DNA from: Lachnoclostridium sp.
Lineage (GTDB): Bacteria; Bacillota; Clostridia; Lachnospirales; Lachnospiraceae
Length of the DNA stretch: 64,000 nucleotides
Reading direction: 5' to 3'
NCBI GenBank assembly: GCA_021770065.1
Contig: JAETRR010000016.1
Span: 1-64,000, forward strand
The position numbers and the translations under genes are program-made. Below the pieces are notes generated by a model. That model ran no database searches and was not told where the DNA came from. It saw only the letters and a list, made by a program, of their open reading frames with translations. Of the stretch, positions 15,542 to 24,013 are shown in pieces (the first letter of the stretch is position 1; each line of letters starts with the position of its first letter).

Positions 15542-17228
15542 CCCTGCCGCCTCCTATCCACAGACGTATGGTTACCATAAAGCCAATCCCTTCCTGACTC
15601 TCCACACTGATACCGCTGTCATTTCCGTACTCCAGAATCACTCTCCGGTTAATGTTCTGAAGACCGTTGTGCACGGTATTGATTTCTCCGGAATGCAGTA
15701 TGCCCCTTAAGGTTTCCAGGGTAGACTTGGGCTGCCCCGGCCCGTCGTCCTCCACCCTGAGAACCAGATATTCCCCTTCAATCCATCCCTGGATCAGAAC
15801 ATGGATGGCTGCTTTCTTCCGGAAACCGTATTTCAGGCTGTTCTCAATCAAGGGCTGCAGAAGAAGCTTGGGAACCAGCATCCGGCTGCACTCCGGGCGG
15901 ATGTCTACCTCATATAAAAAACGTTCTCCAAACCGGGTTTTCTGGATTACCAGATAATCCTCTATGTACTCCATATCTTCCTGCAGAGATGTAGTCTGTT
16001 TGGTATTGTTGATGCTGTAGCGAAGAATCCTGGTAAATCTTCCGATTAATTCGTCCGCTTTTTTCCCGTCCTGGGCAATAAGGAAACGGATATTGTCCAG
16101 GGTATTGTATATAAAATGCGGATTGATCTGGGCCTGAAGGTTCTGAATCTCCATACGGTTATTGATCTCCAGAAGAGCCATATTCTTCCGGTTCAGTTCA
16201 TTGACGCTCAGGACCATCATATTGATCTGTCTCGCAATCTCCTCAATCTCATCCCCGGTTTCAATTTCAATCACATGCCCTTTATCCTCTTTTCGAATCA
16301 GGCGGATCTCTTCCACCAGCGCCCTCACTGACTGTGAAGTTTTCTCGGCCATTTTCTGAAGCAGGTGGAAAAAGATGAACATCCACACCAGCCCCAGGCT
16401 CAGAATGATCAAAATACCGATGAGAATATAACTTCCGTTTTCCGGCTGGTAGATAAAGGAATAAAGATATACATTCTGTTCAGCCAGATACCGCCTGCCG
16501 GTGAGATAACGGCTGTCATTCACCCGGCAGTAACGTTCCGTTTTCCCGGGGCGGTATTTATTCACAGTGCTGTCTGAAGTAAAGCTGCTGTTGGAACAGT
16601 AAATTACATCGCCGCCTGCCGTAGTCAGAATGATATCGTACTGGTATTTCTGAAAAAGGCGGTTCCAGTCTCTCTCTTTTAGATAAGCCGCCACACTGCC
16701 CATATAAACGCCGTCCCGGTAAAGGGGATGAATCAACACATATTCCGAGGTCTCGCCCGAGAAATAATAAACCGTCCGATACAGTTTTTTGTCCTGGGCC
16801 TTGGCATTGGTGTCGGCAATCTGGTTGAATTCTTTCCTGTGCAGATTCAGTACTTCATCAGAAAAGCTGGAAAACCGGATCTGTCCTTCAGGATCCGCCA
16901 GAATCAGATTGATTCCCACCAGGGCATCTACATTGTATTTGGTAATCCGGTACTGGAGGCCGTTTCCGTTTTCCACCCCCTGGATACAGTTTAAAAAGGT
17001 TTCTCTATTCTCTTCATCCTGAAGAAAAGCCGATACGGAGTCACAGACCTTCTGGAAGGTTCCCGTCACATCATCAAGATGCTTCTCCTGCTTCATCCTC
17101 TGTTCCATCAGTGTATTTCCAAATATGGCAACGCAAAAAAACAGACATCCAATCGCTATGACTGTGATAATCTGTTTTGATGCAAGTCTCTCCAGTTCCT
17201 TTTGAAAACTGCTCTTTTTTGCCATCAC
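15534..17228 (-). CDS. Membrane sensor histidine kinase (YesM/LytS type)
   Basis: A 564-residue kinase. The first membrane helix is at about residues 20-42, followed by an extracytoplasmic sensor domain of about 225 residues. The second helix is at about 268-292, then a HAMP segment. The His_kinase domain contains the phospho-acceptor region QAQINPHFIYNTLDNIRFL, and the ATPase domain contains LLLQPLIENSLKYGF and VEDDGPG. These are hallmarks of the YesM class that pairs with AraC-type regulators. It is the first gene of a two-gene operon with a good promoter at 17296-17324. The signal is unknown but is sensed outside the cell. Confidence 0.93.
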   Translation of the reverse strand: MMAKKSSFQKELERLASKQIITVIAIGCLFFCVAIFGNTLMEQRMKQEKHLDDVTGTFQKVCDSVSAFLQDEENRETFLNCIQGVENGNGLQYRITKYNVDALVGINLILADPEGQIRFSSFSDEVLNLHRKEFNQIADTNAKAQDKKLYRTVYYFSGETSEYVLIHPLYRDGVYMGSVAAYLKERDWNRLFQKYQYDIILTTAGGDVIYCSNSSFTSDSTVNKYRPGKTERYCRVNDSRYLTGRRYLAEQNVYLYSFIYQPENGSYILIGILIILSLGLVWMFIFFHLLQKMAEKTSQSVRALVEEIRLIRKEDKGHVIEIETGDEIEEIARQINMMVLSVNELNRKNMALLEINNRMEIQNLQAQINPHFIYNTLDNIRFLIAQDGKKADELIGRFTRILRYSINNTKQTTSLQEDMEYIEDYLVIQKTRFGERFLYEVDIRPECSRMLVPKLLLQPLIENSLKYGFRKKAAIHVLIQGWIEGEYLVLRVEDDGPGQPKSTLETLRGILHSGEINTVHNGLQNINRRVILEYGNDSGISVESQEGIGFMVTIRLWIGGGRDV

Positions 17229-17295
17229 TCAGCTTATCCTCTGTGATTCATCCCGTAATGTTCCTTCGTACACATATCTTTACCTGTCAGCAAAT

Positions 17296-17324
17296 ATTAT
17301 AACATCCGCTTTAAGATAGAACAA
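17296..17324 (-). promoter_or_regulatory. Promoter of the YesM/YesN-type operon
   Basis: TTGTTC (17319-17324) and a perfect TATAAT (17296-17301) on the minus strand with a 17-base spacer, 67 bases upstream of the kinase start. It overlaps the end region of the tepA gene's downstream flank. Confidence 0.68.
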
Positions 17325-17336
17325 TACCAATCCTTC

Positions 17337-18074
17337 TTAAGATACAGCGCCTTGTTCCTGTATCAGCTCCCTTAATTTTCCAAATGCGTCTTTAATTCCT
17401 CCGACCTTATTAATGATCCCTTCCTCCACAGCCTGCTGCCCTACCAGGACAGAACCCACATCTTTTGTAAGCTGCCCCGTCTCCAGCATAAGTTTTAAAA
17501 GGCGCTCCTGCGAAATTCCGCTGTGAGAAGTAATAAATCCTGCAATCCGGTCCTGAATCTTCTGAAAATAATCAAAGGTCTGTGCCACCCCGATAATCAG
17601 CCCTGTCATGCGCACAGGATGGATCATCATGGTTCCCGTAGGAACAATAAAGGAATAATCCGCAGATACCGCCAGCGGAACACCAATAGAGTGGCTCCCG
17701 CCCAGAACCAGAGAAACCGTGGGCTTGCTTAAGGAAGCAATCATTTCCGCAATGGCAAGGCCCGATTCCACGTCGCCGCCTACCGTATTGATAAGCACCA
17801 GAAGCCCCTGTATAGTTTTGCTGTCCTCCAGGGCCGCAAGCTGTGGAATTACATGCTCGTATTTCGTTGTCTTGGAATTGGAGGGAAGACATTCGTGGCC
17901 CTCGATCTCTCCGATAATATTCAGGAGATGAATTTTCGCCTCCCCGTCCTCCAGGGTAAGCTGTCCATACTCCTCTACCTGCTTATCCTGCCGTTCCTGC
18001 TTCTCTCCCGTCTGCTTTTCTTCCTGGTTATGGTTTTTTTCCTTTTGATTCTTTTCCTTCTTATTTTCGCTCAT
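17337..18074 (-). CDS. tepA: TepA/YmfB-type ClpP-like serine protease
   Basis: A 245-residue ClpP-fold protein. The first 45 residues are a highly charged Lys/Glu/Gln-rich tail. The crotonase-like core has LINTVGGDVESGLAIAEMI, the nucleophile Ser in GGSHSIG and the catalytic His in TMMIHPVRMTG. This matches TepA (translocation-enhancing protein) rather than canonical ClpP, which has a different tail and a GxxMIHQP motif. In spore formers tepA is usually found near ftsK/spoIIIE; that neighbour is not in this window. It is probably monocistronic. Confidence 0.88.
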   Translation of the reverse strand: MSENKKEKNQKEKNHNQEEKQTGEKQERQDKQVEEYGQLTLEDGEAKIHLLNIIGEIEGHECLPSNSKTTKYEHVIPQLAALEDSKTIQGLLVLINTVGGDVESGLAIAEMIASLSKPTVSLVLGGSHSIGVPLAVSADYSFIVPTGTMMIHPVRMTGLIIGVAQTFDYFQKIQDRIAGFITSHSGISQERLLKLMLETGQLTKDVGSVLVGQQAVEEGIINKVGGIKDAFGKLRELIQEQGAVS

Positions 18075-18112
18075 AAATAAAATCAGCCTCGCTTCCCATA
18101 TCTTTTAGACAT

Positions 18113-18182
18113 TAGTATACCCTTCGGGTATCCCATTAATGCATGCCCTTTCAGGGCCGGCGGACTTCGTCCGGTAAAGGAT
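18113..18182 (+). repeat. REP-like multi-hairpin repeat, copy 1
   Basis: Intergenic element with three small hairpins in a row: ATACCCTTCGGGTAT, GCCCTTTCAGGGC and CGGACTTCGTCCG. The middle and right hairpins and the joining bases recur at 38283-38335 (same orientation) and 43673-43718 (opposite orientation). Each copy lies between genes. As RNA the stems would be capped by UUCG-type loops. Confidence 0.6.
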
Positions 18183-18264
18183 AGGGAATAAGGCTGATTT
18201 TTTATACATGGCGTCCATGTATCTTATTTCTGTATAAAGCTTCAAGCATGGCAGGCCGCAGGAT

Positions 18265-19536
18265 TCAGGCCTGTTCCAATGCCTGCTTAAGATCCTCAAT
18301 AATATCTTCCGGGTTCTCGATTCCCACGGAAAGCCGGATCATGCCCGGCGTAACGCCTGCCTCTGCAAGCTGTTCATCTGTCATCTGCCTGTGGGTATGG
18401 CTGGCCGGATGAAGAACACAGGTACGGGCATCCGCCACATGGGTGACGATGGCCGCAAGCTTCAGGCTGTCCATAAAACGCACCGCTTCCGCTCTTCCTC
18501 CCTTTAATCCAAAAGAGATTACGCCGCACGTTCCCTTCGGCATGTACTTCTGCGCCAGCTCATAATAGGGATCGTCCTTTAACCCCGCAAAGTTCACGAA
18601 CTCCACCTTCTCATGCCCGTGGAGATACTCTGCCACAGCCCGGGCATTGCTGCAGTGCCGCTCCATCCGGAGCGCCAGTGTCTCCAGGCCCACATTCAGA
18701 AGAAATGCATTCATAGGCGAGGGGATACTGCCCAGATCGCGCATCAGCTGGGCCGTAGCCTTGGTAATATAGGCCAGCTTCCCGAACTGCTGTGTATACA
18801 CAACTCCATGATAAGTCGGATCCGGCGTAGTCAGACCCGGGAATTTATCCCTGTGGGCATCCCAGTCAAAATTGCCGCTGTCCACGATGCAGCCGCCTAC
18901 CGCCATAGCATGGCCGTCCATGTATTTTGTCGTAGAATGGGTCACAATATCCGCTCCCCACTCAAAAGGACGGCAGTTGACAGGCGTTGCAAAGGTATTG
19001 TCAACAATCAGAGGACAGCCGTGGGCATGGGCCAGACCTGCAAACTTTTCGATATCCAGCACCACAAGGGCGGGATTGGCAATGGTTTCTCCCACCACTG
19101 CTTTTGTATTGGGACGAAAAGCCGCCTCAATCTCTTCCTCTGAAGCATCCGGATCCACAAAGGTGCACTCGATTCCCATTTTCTTCAGGGTAGCCGCATA
19201 CAGATTAAAAGTTCCGCCGTACACCTTGGCGGAACACACCAGATGGTCGCCTGCCTCACAGATATTCGTCACTGCATAAAAGTTGGCCGCCTGTCCGGAG
19301 GAAGTAAGCATAGCCGCTGCTCCGCCCTCCAGCTCCGCAATCTTCGCCGCCACACAGTCATTGGTCGGATTCTGCAGACGGGTATAAAAATATCCGTTGT
19401 CCTCCAGCGCGAAGAGACGTCCCATCTCCTCTGTGGTATCATACTTAAAAGTCGTGCTCTGATAAATGGGCAGAACCCTGGGCTCTCCTTTTTTCGGCTT
19501 CCAGCCGCCCTGTACACAGATCGTGTCCTGTTTCAT
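18265..19536 (-). CDS. metY: O-acetylhomoserine sulfhydrylase (PLP-dependent)
   Basis: A 423-residue enzyme that makes homocysteine from O-acetylhomoserine and sulfide. It belongs to the Cys/Met metabolism PLP family. Visible motifs are GGWKPKKGEPRVLPIYQST at the N-terminus, YTRLQNPTNDCVAAKIAELE, the cofactor region TSSGQAANF and the Schiff-base Lys in THSTTKYMDGHAM. SHTHRQMTDEQLAEAGV near the C-terminus is also typical. The length fits MetY better than MetB/MetC. Its start overlaps the upstream gene by 4 bases, so the two are translationally coupled. No SAM riboswitch was recognised upstream. Confidence 0.93.
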   Translation of the reverse strand: MKQDTICVQGGWKPKKGEPRVLPIYQSTTFKYDTTEEMGRLFALEDNGYFYTRLQNPTNDCVAAKIAELEGGAAAMLTSSGQAANFYAVTNICEAGDHLVCSAKVYGGTFNLYAATLKKMGIECTFVDPDASEEEIEAAFRPNTKAVVGETIANPALVVLDIEKFAGLAHAHGCPLIVDNTFATPVNCRPFEWGADIVTHSTTKYMDGHAMAVGGCIVDSGNFDWDAHRDKFPGLTTPDPTYHGVVYTQQFGKLAYITKATAQLMRDLGSIPSPMNAFLLNVGLETLALRMERHCSNARAVAEYLHGHEKVEFVNFAGLKDDPYYELAQKYMPKGTCGVISFGLKGGRAEAVRFMDSLKLAAIVTHVADARTCVLHPASHTHRQMTDEQLAEAGVTPGMIRLSVGIENPEDIIEDLKQALEQA

Positions 19537-20315
19537 GCCATATACCTGCCTTTCAGATCATACACCATAGCCATATAACACTCGCGGCAGGCTTCCTTCT
19601 CTCCCGACTCAATCAGCTTCACACACGGTGACAGATAACTCTGCCAGATTTCTTCATACACCTGTTCCGGAGCCTCTGAGCGCGCAATTCTGCTTACAAT
19701 GGTAGGTGCGATATTGTAATATTCCTCTACAAGGGCCTGTCCCTCAAGTGTGGAAAGGAGATACTGATCCCGGTAATTCCGAAGGAGTTCCAGTTCATAG
19801 CAGTTATCCGCCTTCCCCTGGCTCTCACAGACAGCCGTGGTGATATAGCAGAGCTTCCGGTGGAAACCGGCCTCAATTTTTTCATAATTCGCCTTTCCCA
19901 CCGTGGTCTGGAAAGCTGTGTTCCATTTTTCCACAATACGATCCGTGAGAGGTTCTGCGGATTGGCCTTTCTGCTCCAGAATAGCCGGAAATGTATAGAC
20001 TGCAAGGATCATGTTGTAATTGATCAGCTGCTCATTGCGCTTTCCCTTTTTGGGAATGCGCTCCAGCTCCACAGCCGCCTGCTCTACCAGATGATCTGCA
20101 AGCTTGTCAAGCCATTCCTCATCCGGAGCCTCTGACTTGAGGTATACCTGCTCAATGGCATCAATCACATTTATGTATCTGCGAAGATATGCCTGAAAGG
20201 CCTCCGGGTAAAGACTCTTTTTAAAGGAGGCTAACGGGTTTTCTGCCTGGAACAGCATGTCCTCAATTCCCTGCATCGCCCTGTTATAATACTCACCATA
20301 TGCTACTACATCCAT
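19533..20315 (-). CDS. Helical protein with a C-terminal CFI-box-like domain
   Basis: A 260-residue soluble protein. The N-terminal 160 residues are predicted helical with no recognised domain. The C-terminal part (KLCYITTAVCESQGK, then YELELLRNYRDQYLLST and EEYYNIAPTIVSRIARSE) resembles the CFI-box-CTERM pattern CFIATAxYG...LRxFRDxxL...YYxxSPxIA, with Cys-Tyr-Ile replacing Cys-Phe-Ile. The domain's function is unknown. It overlaps metY by 4 bases, which is notable because no connection to sulfur amino-acid metabolism is known. Confidence 0.7.
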   Translation of the reverse strand: MDVVAYGEYYNRAMQGIEDMLFQAENPLASFKKSLYPEAFQAYLRRYINVIDAIEQVYLKSEAPDEEWLDKLADHLVEQAAVELERIPKKGKRNEQLINYNMILAVYTFPAILEQKGQSAEPLTDRIVEKWNTAFQTTVGKANYEKIEAGFHRKLCYITTAVCESQGKADNCYELELLRNYRDQYLLSTLEGQALVEEYYNIAPTIVSRIARSEAPEQVYEEIWQSYLSPCVKLIESGEKEACRECYMAMVYDLKGRYMA

Positions 20316-20326
20316 TTTTTTCTCCT

Positions 20327-20468
20327 ATTCAAAATCGCTGCGCGATAGCACTAAAGGGTAAAGTCGCTTCGACACACTGGCATTGAGAGAAACTTTCATT
20401 CGAAAGGCACTCATGAAAGTTCCTCTCGTGCGCCTTTGCGACTTTACCATTCAAAATCGCTGCGCGAT
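20327..20468. repeat. 142-bp structured element bounded by 20-bp direct repeats
   Basis: Identical 20-base copies of ATTCAAAATCGCTGCGCGAT lie at 20327-20346 and 20449-20468. Between them is a nested inverted repeat: GGTAAAGTCGC with GCGACTTTACC outside, and AACTTTCAT with ATGAAAGTT inside. The repeated unit itself contains the palindrome ATCGC-TGC-GCGAT. It fills the gap between yebC and the CFI-box-like gene. Confidence 0.75.
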
Positions 20469-20478
20469 GCCGCCCTTT

Positions 20479-21207
20479 TTATTCATCCCAGTTATGGTAC
20501 ACATTCTGGACATCGTCGTCCTCGTCCAGCAGATCCAGAGTTTTCTGTAAATTCTTAATATCGCCTTCATCCGTAAGCGTTACATAGGTCTGGGGAATCA
20601 TGGTGACCTCCGCCTGGGCCATCGCAATTCCTTCTGCCTCCAGAGCCTGCCTCACCTGACTGAAAGCATCCGGATCCGTAATCACCTCGAAGCTGTCCTC
20701 CTCCTCTGAGAAATCCTCCGCTCCCGCGTCCAGGGCCAGCATCATCAAATCATCCGGATCCATGTCACACTCCTCCCGGTCAATGATAATCTGCCCTTTT
20801 TTGTCAAACATATAAGAAACACAGCCCTGGGTTCCCACGGAACCGTTCCCCTTGGTAAATGCACTGCGCACATTGGCCGCCGTCCGGTTCTTATTGTCCG
20901 TCAGCGCATCCACGATAATCGCGATTCCGCTCGGCCCGTAACCCTCATAAGATACATACTCATAATTCACCGCACCCGCATTGCCTGCTGCCTTCTTAAT
21001 GCCCCGGTCAATGGTATCGTTGGGCATATTGTTGGCCTTGGCCTTGGCAATCACGTCGCGGAGGCGGCTGTTGTTGGCCGGATCTGCGCCTCCTTCCTTT
21101 ACGGCTACGGCAATCTCACGTCCGATGATGGTAAATATCTTTCCTCTGGCCGCATCATTCTTCTCTTTCTTATGCTTTATATTCGCAAACTTTGAATGTC
21201 CCGACAT
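20479..21207 (-). CDS. yebC: YebC/PmpR-family DNA-binding or translation-associated protein
   Basis: A 242-residue protein of the universal YebC/TACO1 family. The start [22 protein letters not shown] is diagnostic. The ATG at 21207 is 8 bases after GGAG and matches the family start; an ATG three codons upstream is unlikely. Further family segments are [34 protein letters not shown] and [20 protein letters not shown]. Members have been described as transcriptional regulators and, more recently, as translation factors acting at polyproline stretches. Confidence 0.95.
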   Translation of the reverse strand: MSGHSKFANIKHKKEKNDAARGKIFTIIGREIAVAVKEGGADPANNSRLRDVIAKAKANNMPNDTIDRGIKKAAGNAGAVNYEYVSYEGYGPSGIAIIVDALTDNKNRTAANVRSAFTKGNGSVGTQGCVSYMFDKKGQIIIDREECDMDPDDLMMLALDAGAEDFSEEEDSFEVITDPDAFSQVRQALEAEGIAMAQAEVTMIPQTYVTLTDEGDIKNLQKTLDLLDEDDDVQNVYHNWDE

Positions 21208-21306
21208 TGCTAACACTCCTCTTCCTTTTGTTCTTTATAGCCTGCTCCCTTCCTGCGGGCAGACAGTTTTATCTATTTTAGCATTATTTTTCCGCGATGG
21301 CAAGCA

Positions 21307-21654
21307 TTATGTATCCAGCTCCAGGCTTACCCTCAGGGCTTCATTGACCTTTCCCAGCAGGCCTTCATCCAGATGACAGACCTTGTCACGAAGCCTCTGC
21401 TTGTCAATTGTCCGCAATTGTTCCAGCAATATCACCGAATCTTTCACAATCCGGCACTGTCTGGTACTAAGCTCCACATGGGTGGGAAGCTTCGCTTTAT
21501 TCATCTTTGAAGTAATGGCCGCTACAATCACCGTGGGACTGTGGCGGTTCCCCGTATCATTCTGAATCACCAGAACCGGCCTGATGCCCCCCTGTTCCGA
21601 TCCTACTACAGGCCTTAAATCCGCATAGTAAATGTCTCCCCGACGGATTATCAA
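21307..21654 (-). CDS. MazF/PemK-family endoribonuclease (EndoA type)
   Basis: Sequence-specific mRNA interferase of the EndoA/NdoA class. [20 protein letters not shown] and [12 protein letters not shown] are the family's first strands, and [20 protein letters not shown] follows. A TTG at 21654, 10 bases after GGAG, gives 115 residues like B. subtilis NdoA. A longer open frame to 21771 adds an unconserved, low-complexity leader. In many Firmicutes a small antitoxin gene sits between alr and this gene. Here the gap from the alr stop to the TTG is 163 bases, and no antitoxin-like frame is visible. Confidence 0.9.
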   Translation of the reverse strand: MIIRRGDIYYADLRPVVGSEQGGIRPVLVIQNDTGNRHSPTVIVAAITSKMNKAKLPTHVELSTRQCRIVKDSVILLEQLRTIDKQRLRDKVCHLDEGLLGKVNEALRVSLELDT

Positions 21655-21785
21655 TCTTCTCACACTCCGATTTTCTGAAATTCTTTTCACTGGTATAGGA
21701 AATCGCCATGATTTCCCGTACTGCTTTCCAGTTATATCGGAAGTATTTCCAAAAAAATCGGAAGTATTCAATAATTATAAACCAT

Positions 21786-21841
21786 TTCCGGTTCCGTAAT
21801 ATCCCTCACAGTACACTTTAGCCTAAATAAATTCTGGGCAC
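21786..21841. repeat. Half copy of the CCGTAATATCC palindromic repeat at the alr 3' end
   Basis: The sequence GGTTCCGTAATATCCCTCACAGTACAC... matches the left half of the repeats at 31187 and 47735. It extends over the alr stop codon into its last codons (CCTAAATAAATT compared with CCTAAATCAATT). The right half is absent. Confidence 0.6.
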
Positions 21842-23005
21842 CCGTTTATTGATGTCACATACAAATTCATAGTTAAACCGCCCGGACAATTCACATAAGA
21901 CCTCTAAGGGAAGCTCTGCATCCCCGTCCCGGCCAAACAAAGTAACCTCCATGCCCATCCCGGCCTCCGGAATATCCGTCACATCCACCATCATCTGATC
22001 CATACAGACGCGTCCCCGGATGGGAGCGCGTTTCCCGGCAATCAGCACATAGCCCTTGTTGGAGAGGCTTCTGGGATATCCGTCCCCGTATCCAACGGGA
22101 ATCGTGGCAATCCGGCGGACGCAGTCCGCCTCATAGATACCCCCGTAGCTTACCTGGGTTCCCGGGCCAATCTCCTTAATATGAACGATACGGCTTTTAA
22201 GCTCCATAACCGGTGTCAGATGCATCCGCTCTTTACGGACTTCATCCGAGGGATAAAGCCCGTAAAGAATAATCCCGGCCCGTACCATATCGAAGTGAGC
22301 TTCCCGAATCTCCATAATGCCCGCACTGTTGGAGCAGTGGCAGATAGGGAAATGAAGTCCCGCACGGGTGCATGCTTCCTCAAATGCCCTGAAACGTGAA
22401 ATCTGGCAGTTTACAGAAGTTTTATCGGCCTCGTCCGCCCGGGCAAAATGAGTAAACAGCCCTTCCAGACAGATCCCGGGAAGCTTTGAGATTTCCTTTA
22501 TCACCTCAATACTTTCCTCTGAATCCTCAAAACCTATGCGGCTCATTCCCGTGTCCACCTTAATATGTACCGGTATCACAATGTCCCGGCCAAGCAGCGC
22601 ACTCTGCTTTACTGCGGCAGCCGACAGGGCCTTCCCTGTCTCAAGGCTGTACACGGCAGGGCGGATCTGTGTGCAGAAGCTCCCGTCTGCCCCCGGATTC
22701 TCCTCCAGAATTTCCGCTATCTGCCCGCAATCCTCCGGATACACATATCCCAGAATCAAAAGAGGCTTCCTGATTCCTGAATCATGAAGTTCCAGGGCTT
22801 CCTCCAGCATGGCTGTGGCAAAGCCCCACAGTTCTTCTCTTTTTTCAATATGCCTGGCTATGGGGCAGGCCCCGTGCCCGTAGGCATCTGTCTTTACTAC
22901 GGCTGTCACCTTTGCGTCCCCCGACAGACAGGCTTTGACGGCGTCCAGATTAGCGTCAACAGCATTCAGATCCACAAAGGCCCCGATTCGCGTATATGCA
23001 CTCAT
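21818..23005 (-). CDS. alr: Alanine racemase
   Basis: PLP enzyme that makes D-alanine for peptidoglycan. The 395-residue length is standard. The cofactor Lys lies in VVKTDAYGHGA near the N-terminus. HIKVDTGMSRIGF, HCSNSAGI and RAGIILYGLYPSD are conserved barrel segments, and the second catalytic base is the Tyr in VSYGGIYEAD. PVGYGDGYPR and GRVCMDQMMVDVTD complete the signature. It precedes the MazF-type gene on the same strand, the arrangement usual in Firmicutes. Its last codons overlap a palindromic repeat. Confidence 0.96.
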   Translation of the reverse strand: MSAYTRIGAFVDLNAVDANLDAVKACLSGDAKVTAVVKTDAYGHGACPIARHIEKREELWGFATAMLEEALELHDSGIRKPLLILGYVYPEDCGQIAEILEENPGADGSFCTQIRPAVYSLETGKALSAAAVKQSALLGRDIVIPVHIKVDTGMSRIGFEDSEESIEVIKEISKLPGICLEGLFTHFARADEADKTSVNCQISRFRAFEEACTRAGLHFPICHCSNSAGIMEIREAHFDMVRAGIILYGLYPSDEVRKERMHLTPVMELKSRIVHIKEIGPGTQVSYGGIYEADCVRRIATIPVGYGDGYPRSLSNKGYVLIAGKRAPIRGRVCMDQMMVDVTDIPEAGMGMEVTLFGRDGDAELPLEVLCELSGRFNYEFVCDINKRVPRIYLG

Positions 23006-23153
23006 TACAGTTCTTCCTTTCTGACTATAGTATATGTTGCCGGCTCACAGATGTCAGCGGCCGGTGAAACACATAGCAAAAGGGAACCAAAAGCCGCCTT
23101 TGCTTTTAAGCTCCCCTGTTCTGGTACGGCATTCTTAAAAGCTCTCTGCAAAT

Positions 23154-23795
23154 CTAAGAATGCTCCTTTTCATACCGGTTAATATTGTAGGACAACTGCA
23201 TCAGACTTTCCGACAGATGTACATTCTCTACCAGTACATCCTCCGGAACCTGCAGATCCACATGGGCAAAATTCCAGATAGCCTTAATGCCGTATTTCAC
23301 CAGAAGCTCTGCCATCTCCGCCGCCTTGGATTTCGGCAGAGTCAGAGTTGCTATCTGGATATCCTGTTCCTGGATAAAATCCTCCAATTCCTCCAGCATA
23401 TAAATCTGTATCCCGCGGACACTTAATCCTTTTAATACGGGGTTCACATCAAAAATACCCTTGATCACAAACCCCCTCTTCTCAAAGGATACATAGTTAG
23501 CCAATGCCTGGCCCAGATTTCCGCCTCCTATAATAATCATATTGTACTTCTTGTCCAGTCCCAGGATCTTTCCTATCTCCTCATACAGATGAGCGACGTT
23601 ATATCCGTACCCCTGCTGCCCGAAACCGCCGAAGTTGTTCAAATCCTGTCGGATCTGGGATGCCGTCACATGCATTCTGTCACTCAGCTCCCCGGAGGAA
23701 ATACGCTCCACTCCGCTCTCCATAATCTCACCCAGGTATCGGTAGTAACGCGGAAGCCTTTTAATGACCGCTTTTGAAATTTCACGTTCTTCCAT
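23154..23795 (-). CDS. rex: Redox-sensing transcriptional repressor Rex
   Basis: A 213-residue NADH/NAD+ sensor. The N-terminal winged helix (ISKAVIKRLPRYYRYL, SSGELSDRMHVTASQIRQDL, then FGGFGQQGYGYNV) is diagnostic. The Rossmann domain follows with MIIIGGGNLGQALANY and a long C-terminal helix. Rex represses fermentation and hydrogenase genes and leaves DNA when NADH rises. It has a near-consensus promoter, and a Rex-like half-palindrome lies just upstream of it, suggesting autoregulation. The hydrogenase at 36.7-38.3 kb is a plausible regulon member. Confidence 0.95.
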   Translation of the reverse strand: MEEREISKAVIKRLPRYYRYLGEIMESGVERISSGELSDRMHVTASQIRQDLNNFGGFGQQGYGYNVAHLYEEIGKILGLDKKYNMIIIGGGNLGQALANYVSFEKRGFVIKGIFDVNPVLKGLSVRGIQIYMLEELEDFIQEQDIQIATLTLPKSKAAEMAELLVKYGIKAIWNFAHVDLQVPEDVLVENVHLSESLMQLSYNINRYEKEHS

Positions 23796-23830
23796 TGTAA
23801 CACCGCCCCGTAAAATATTTTTCTGCTATC

Positions 23831-23859
23831 ATTATATCGGTCGTCCACAGGGTTGTCAA
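23831..23859 (-). promoter_or_regulatory. Consensus sigma-A promoter of rex
   Basis: Perfect TTGACA (23854-23859) and perfect TATAAT (23831-23836) on the minus strand with a 17-base spacer, 36 bases before the rex start codon. Confidence 0.85.
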
Positions 23860-23864
23860 TGACT

Positions 23865-23882
23865 TTGTAGGATTTTTCACAA
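23865..23882. promoter_or_regulatory. Rex-box-like operator between divergent rex and ABC-F promoters
   Basis: TTGTAGGATTTTTCACAA has a perfect right half-site (TTCACAA) of the Rex consensus TTGTGAA-n4-TTCACAA and a partial left half-site (TTGTAGG). It lies 5 bases upstream of the rex -35 box and about 30 bases upstream of the divergent ABC-F -35 box. Confidence 0.5.
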
Positions 23883-23913
23883 ACCTGCAGCCCGGCAGAA
23901 CTGTTACAACCGT

Positions 23914-23941
23914 TTGACTTTTCTTTCTCTTCCGCTATAAT
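23914..23941 (+). promoter_or_regulatory. Promoter of the ABC-F gene
   Basis: TTGACT (23914-23919) and a perfect TATAAT (23936-23941) with a 16-base spacer, about 72 bases before the start codon. The leader is long enough for regulation, but I saw no attenuator-like hairpin pair. Confidence 0.72.
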
Positions 23942-24013
23942 AGAGAAAGGCCCGGAATTCCGGCAGGAAAAGAGAGCCGGGTATGTATATGGAAAGACGA
24001 GGTTTTATATACT

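Noticed and set aside
19537-20478. SAM riboswitch upstream of the metY unit
   Set aside because: The region before the first gene of the pair is a repeat-bounded hairpin element without the SAM riboswitch core.
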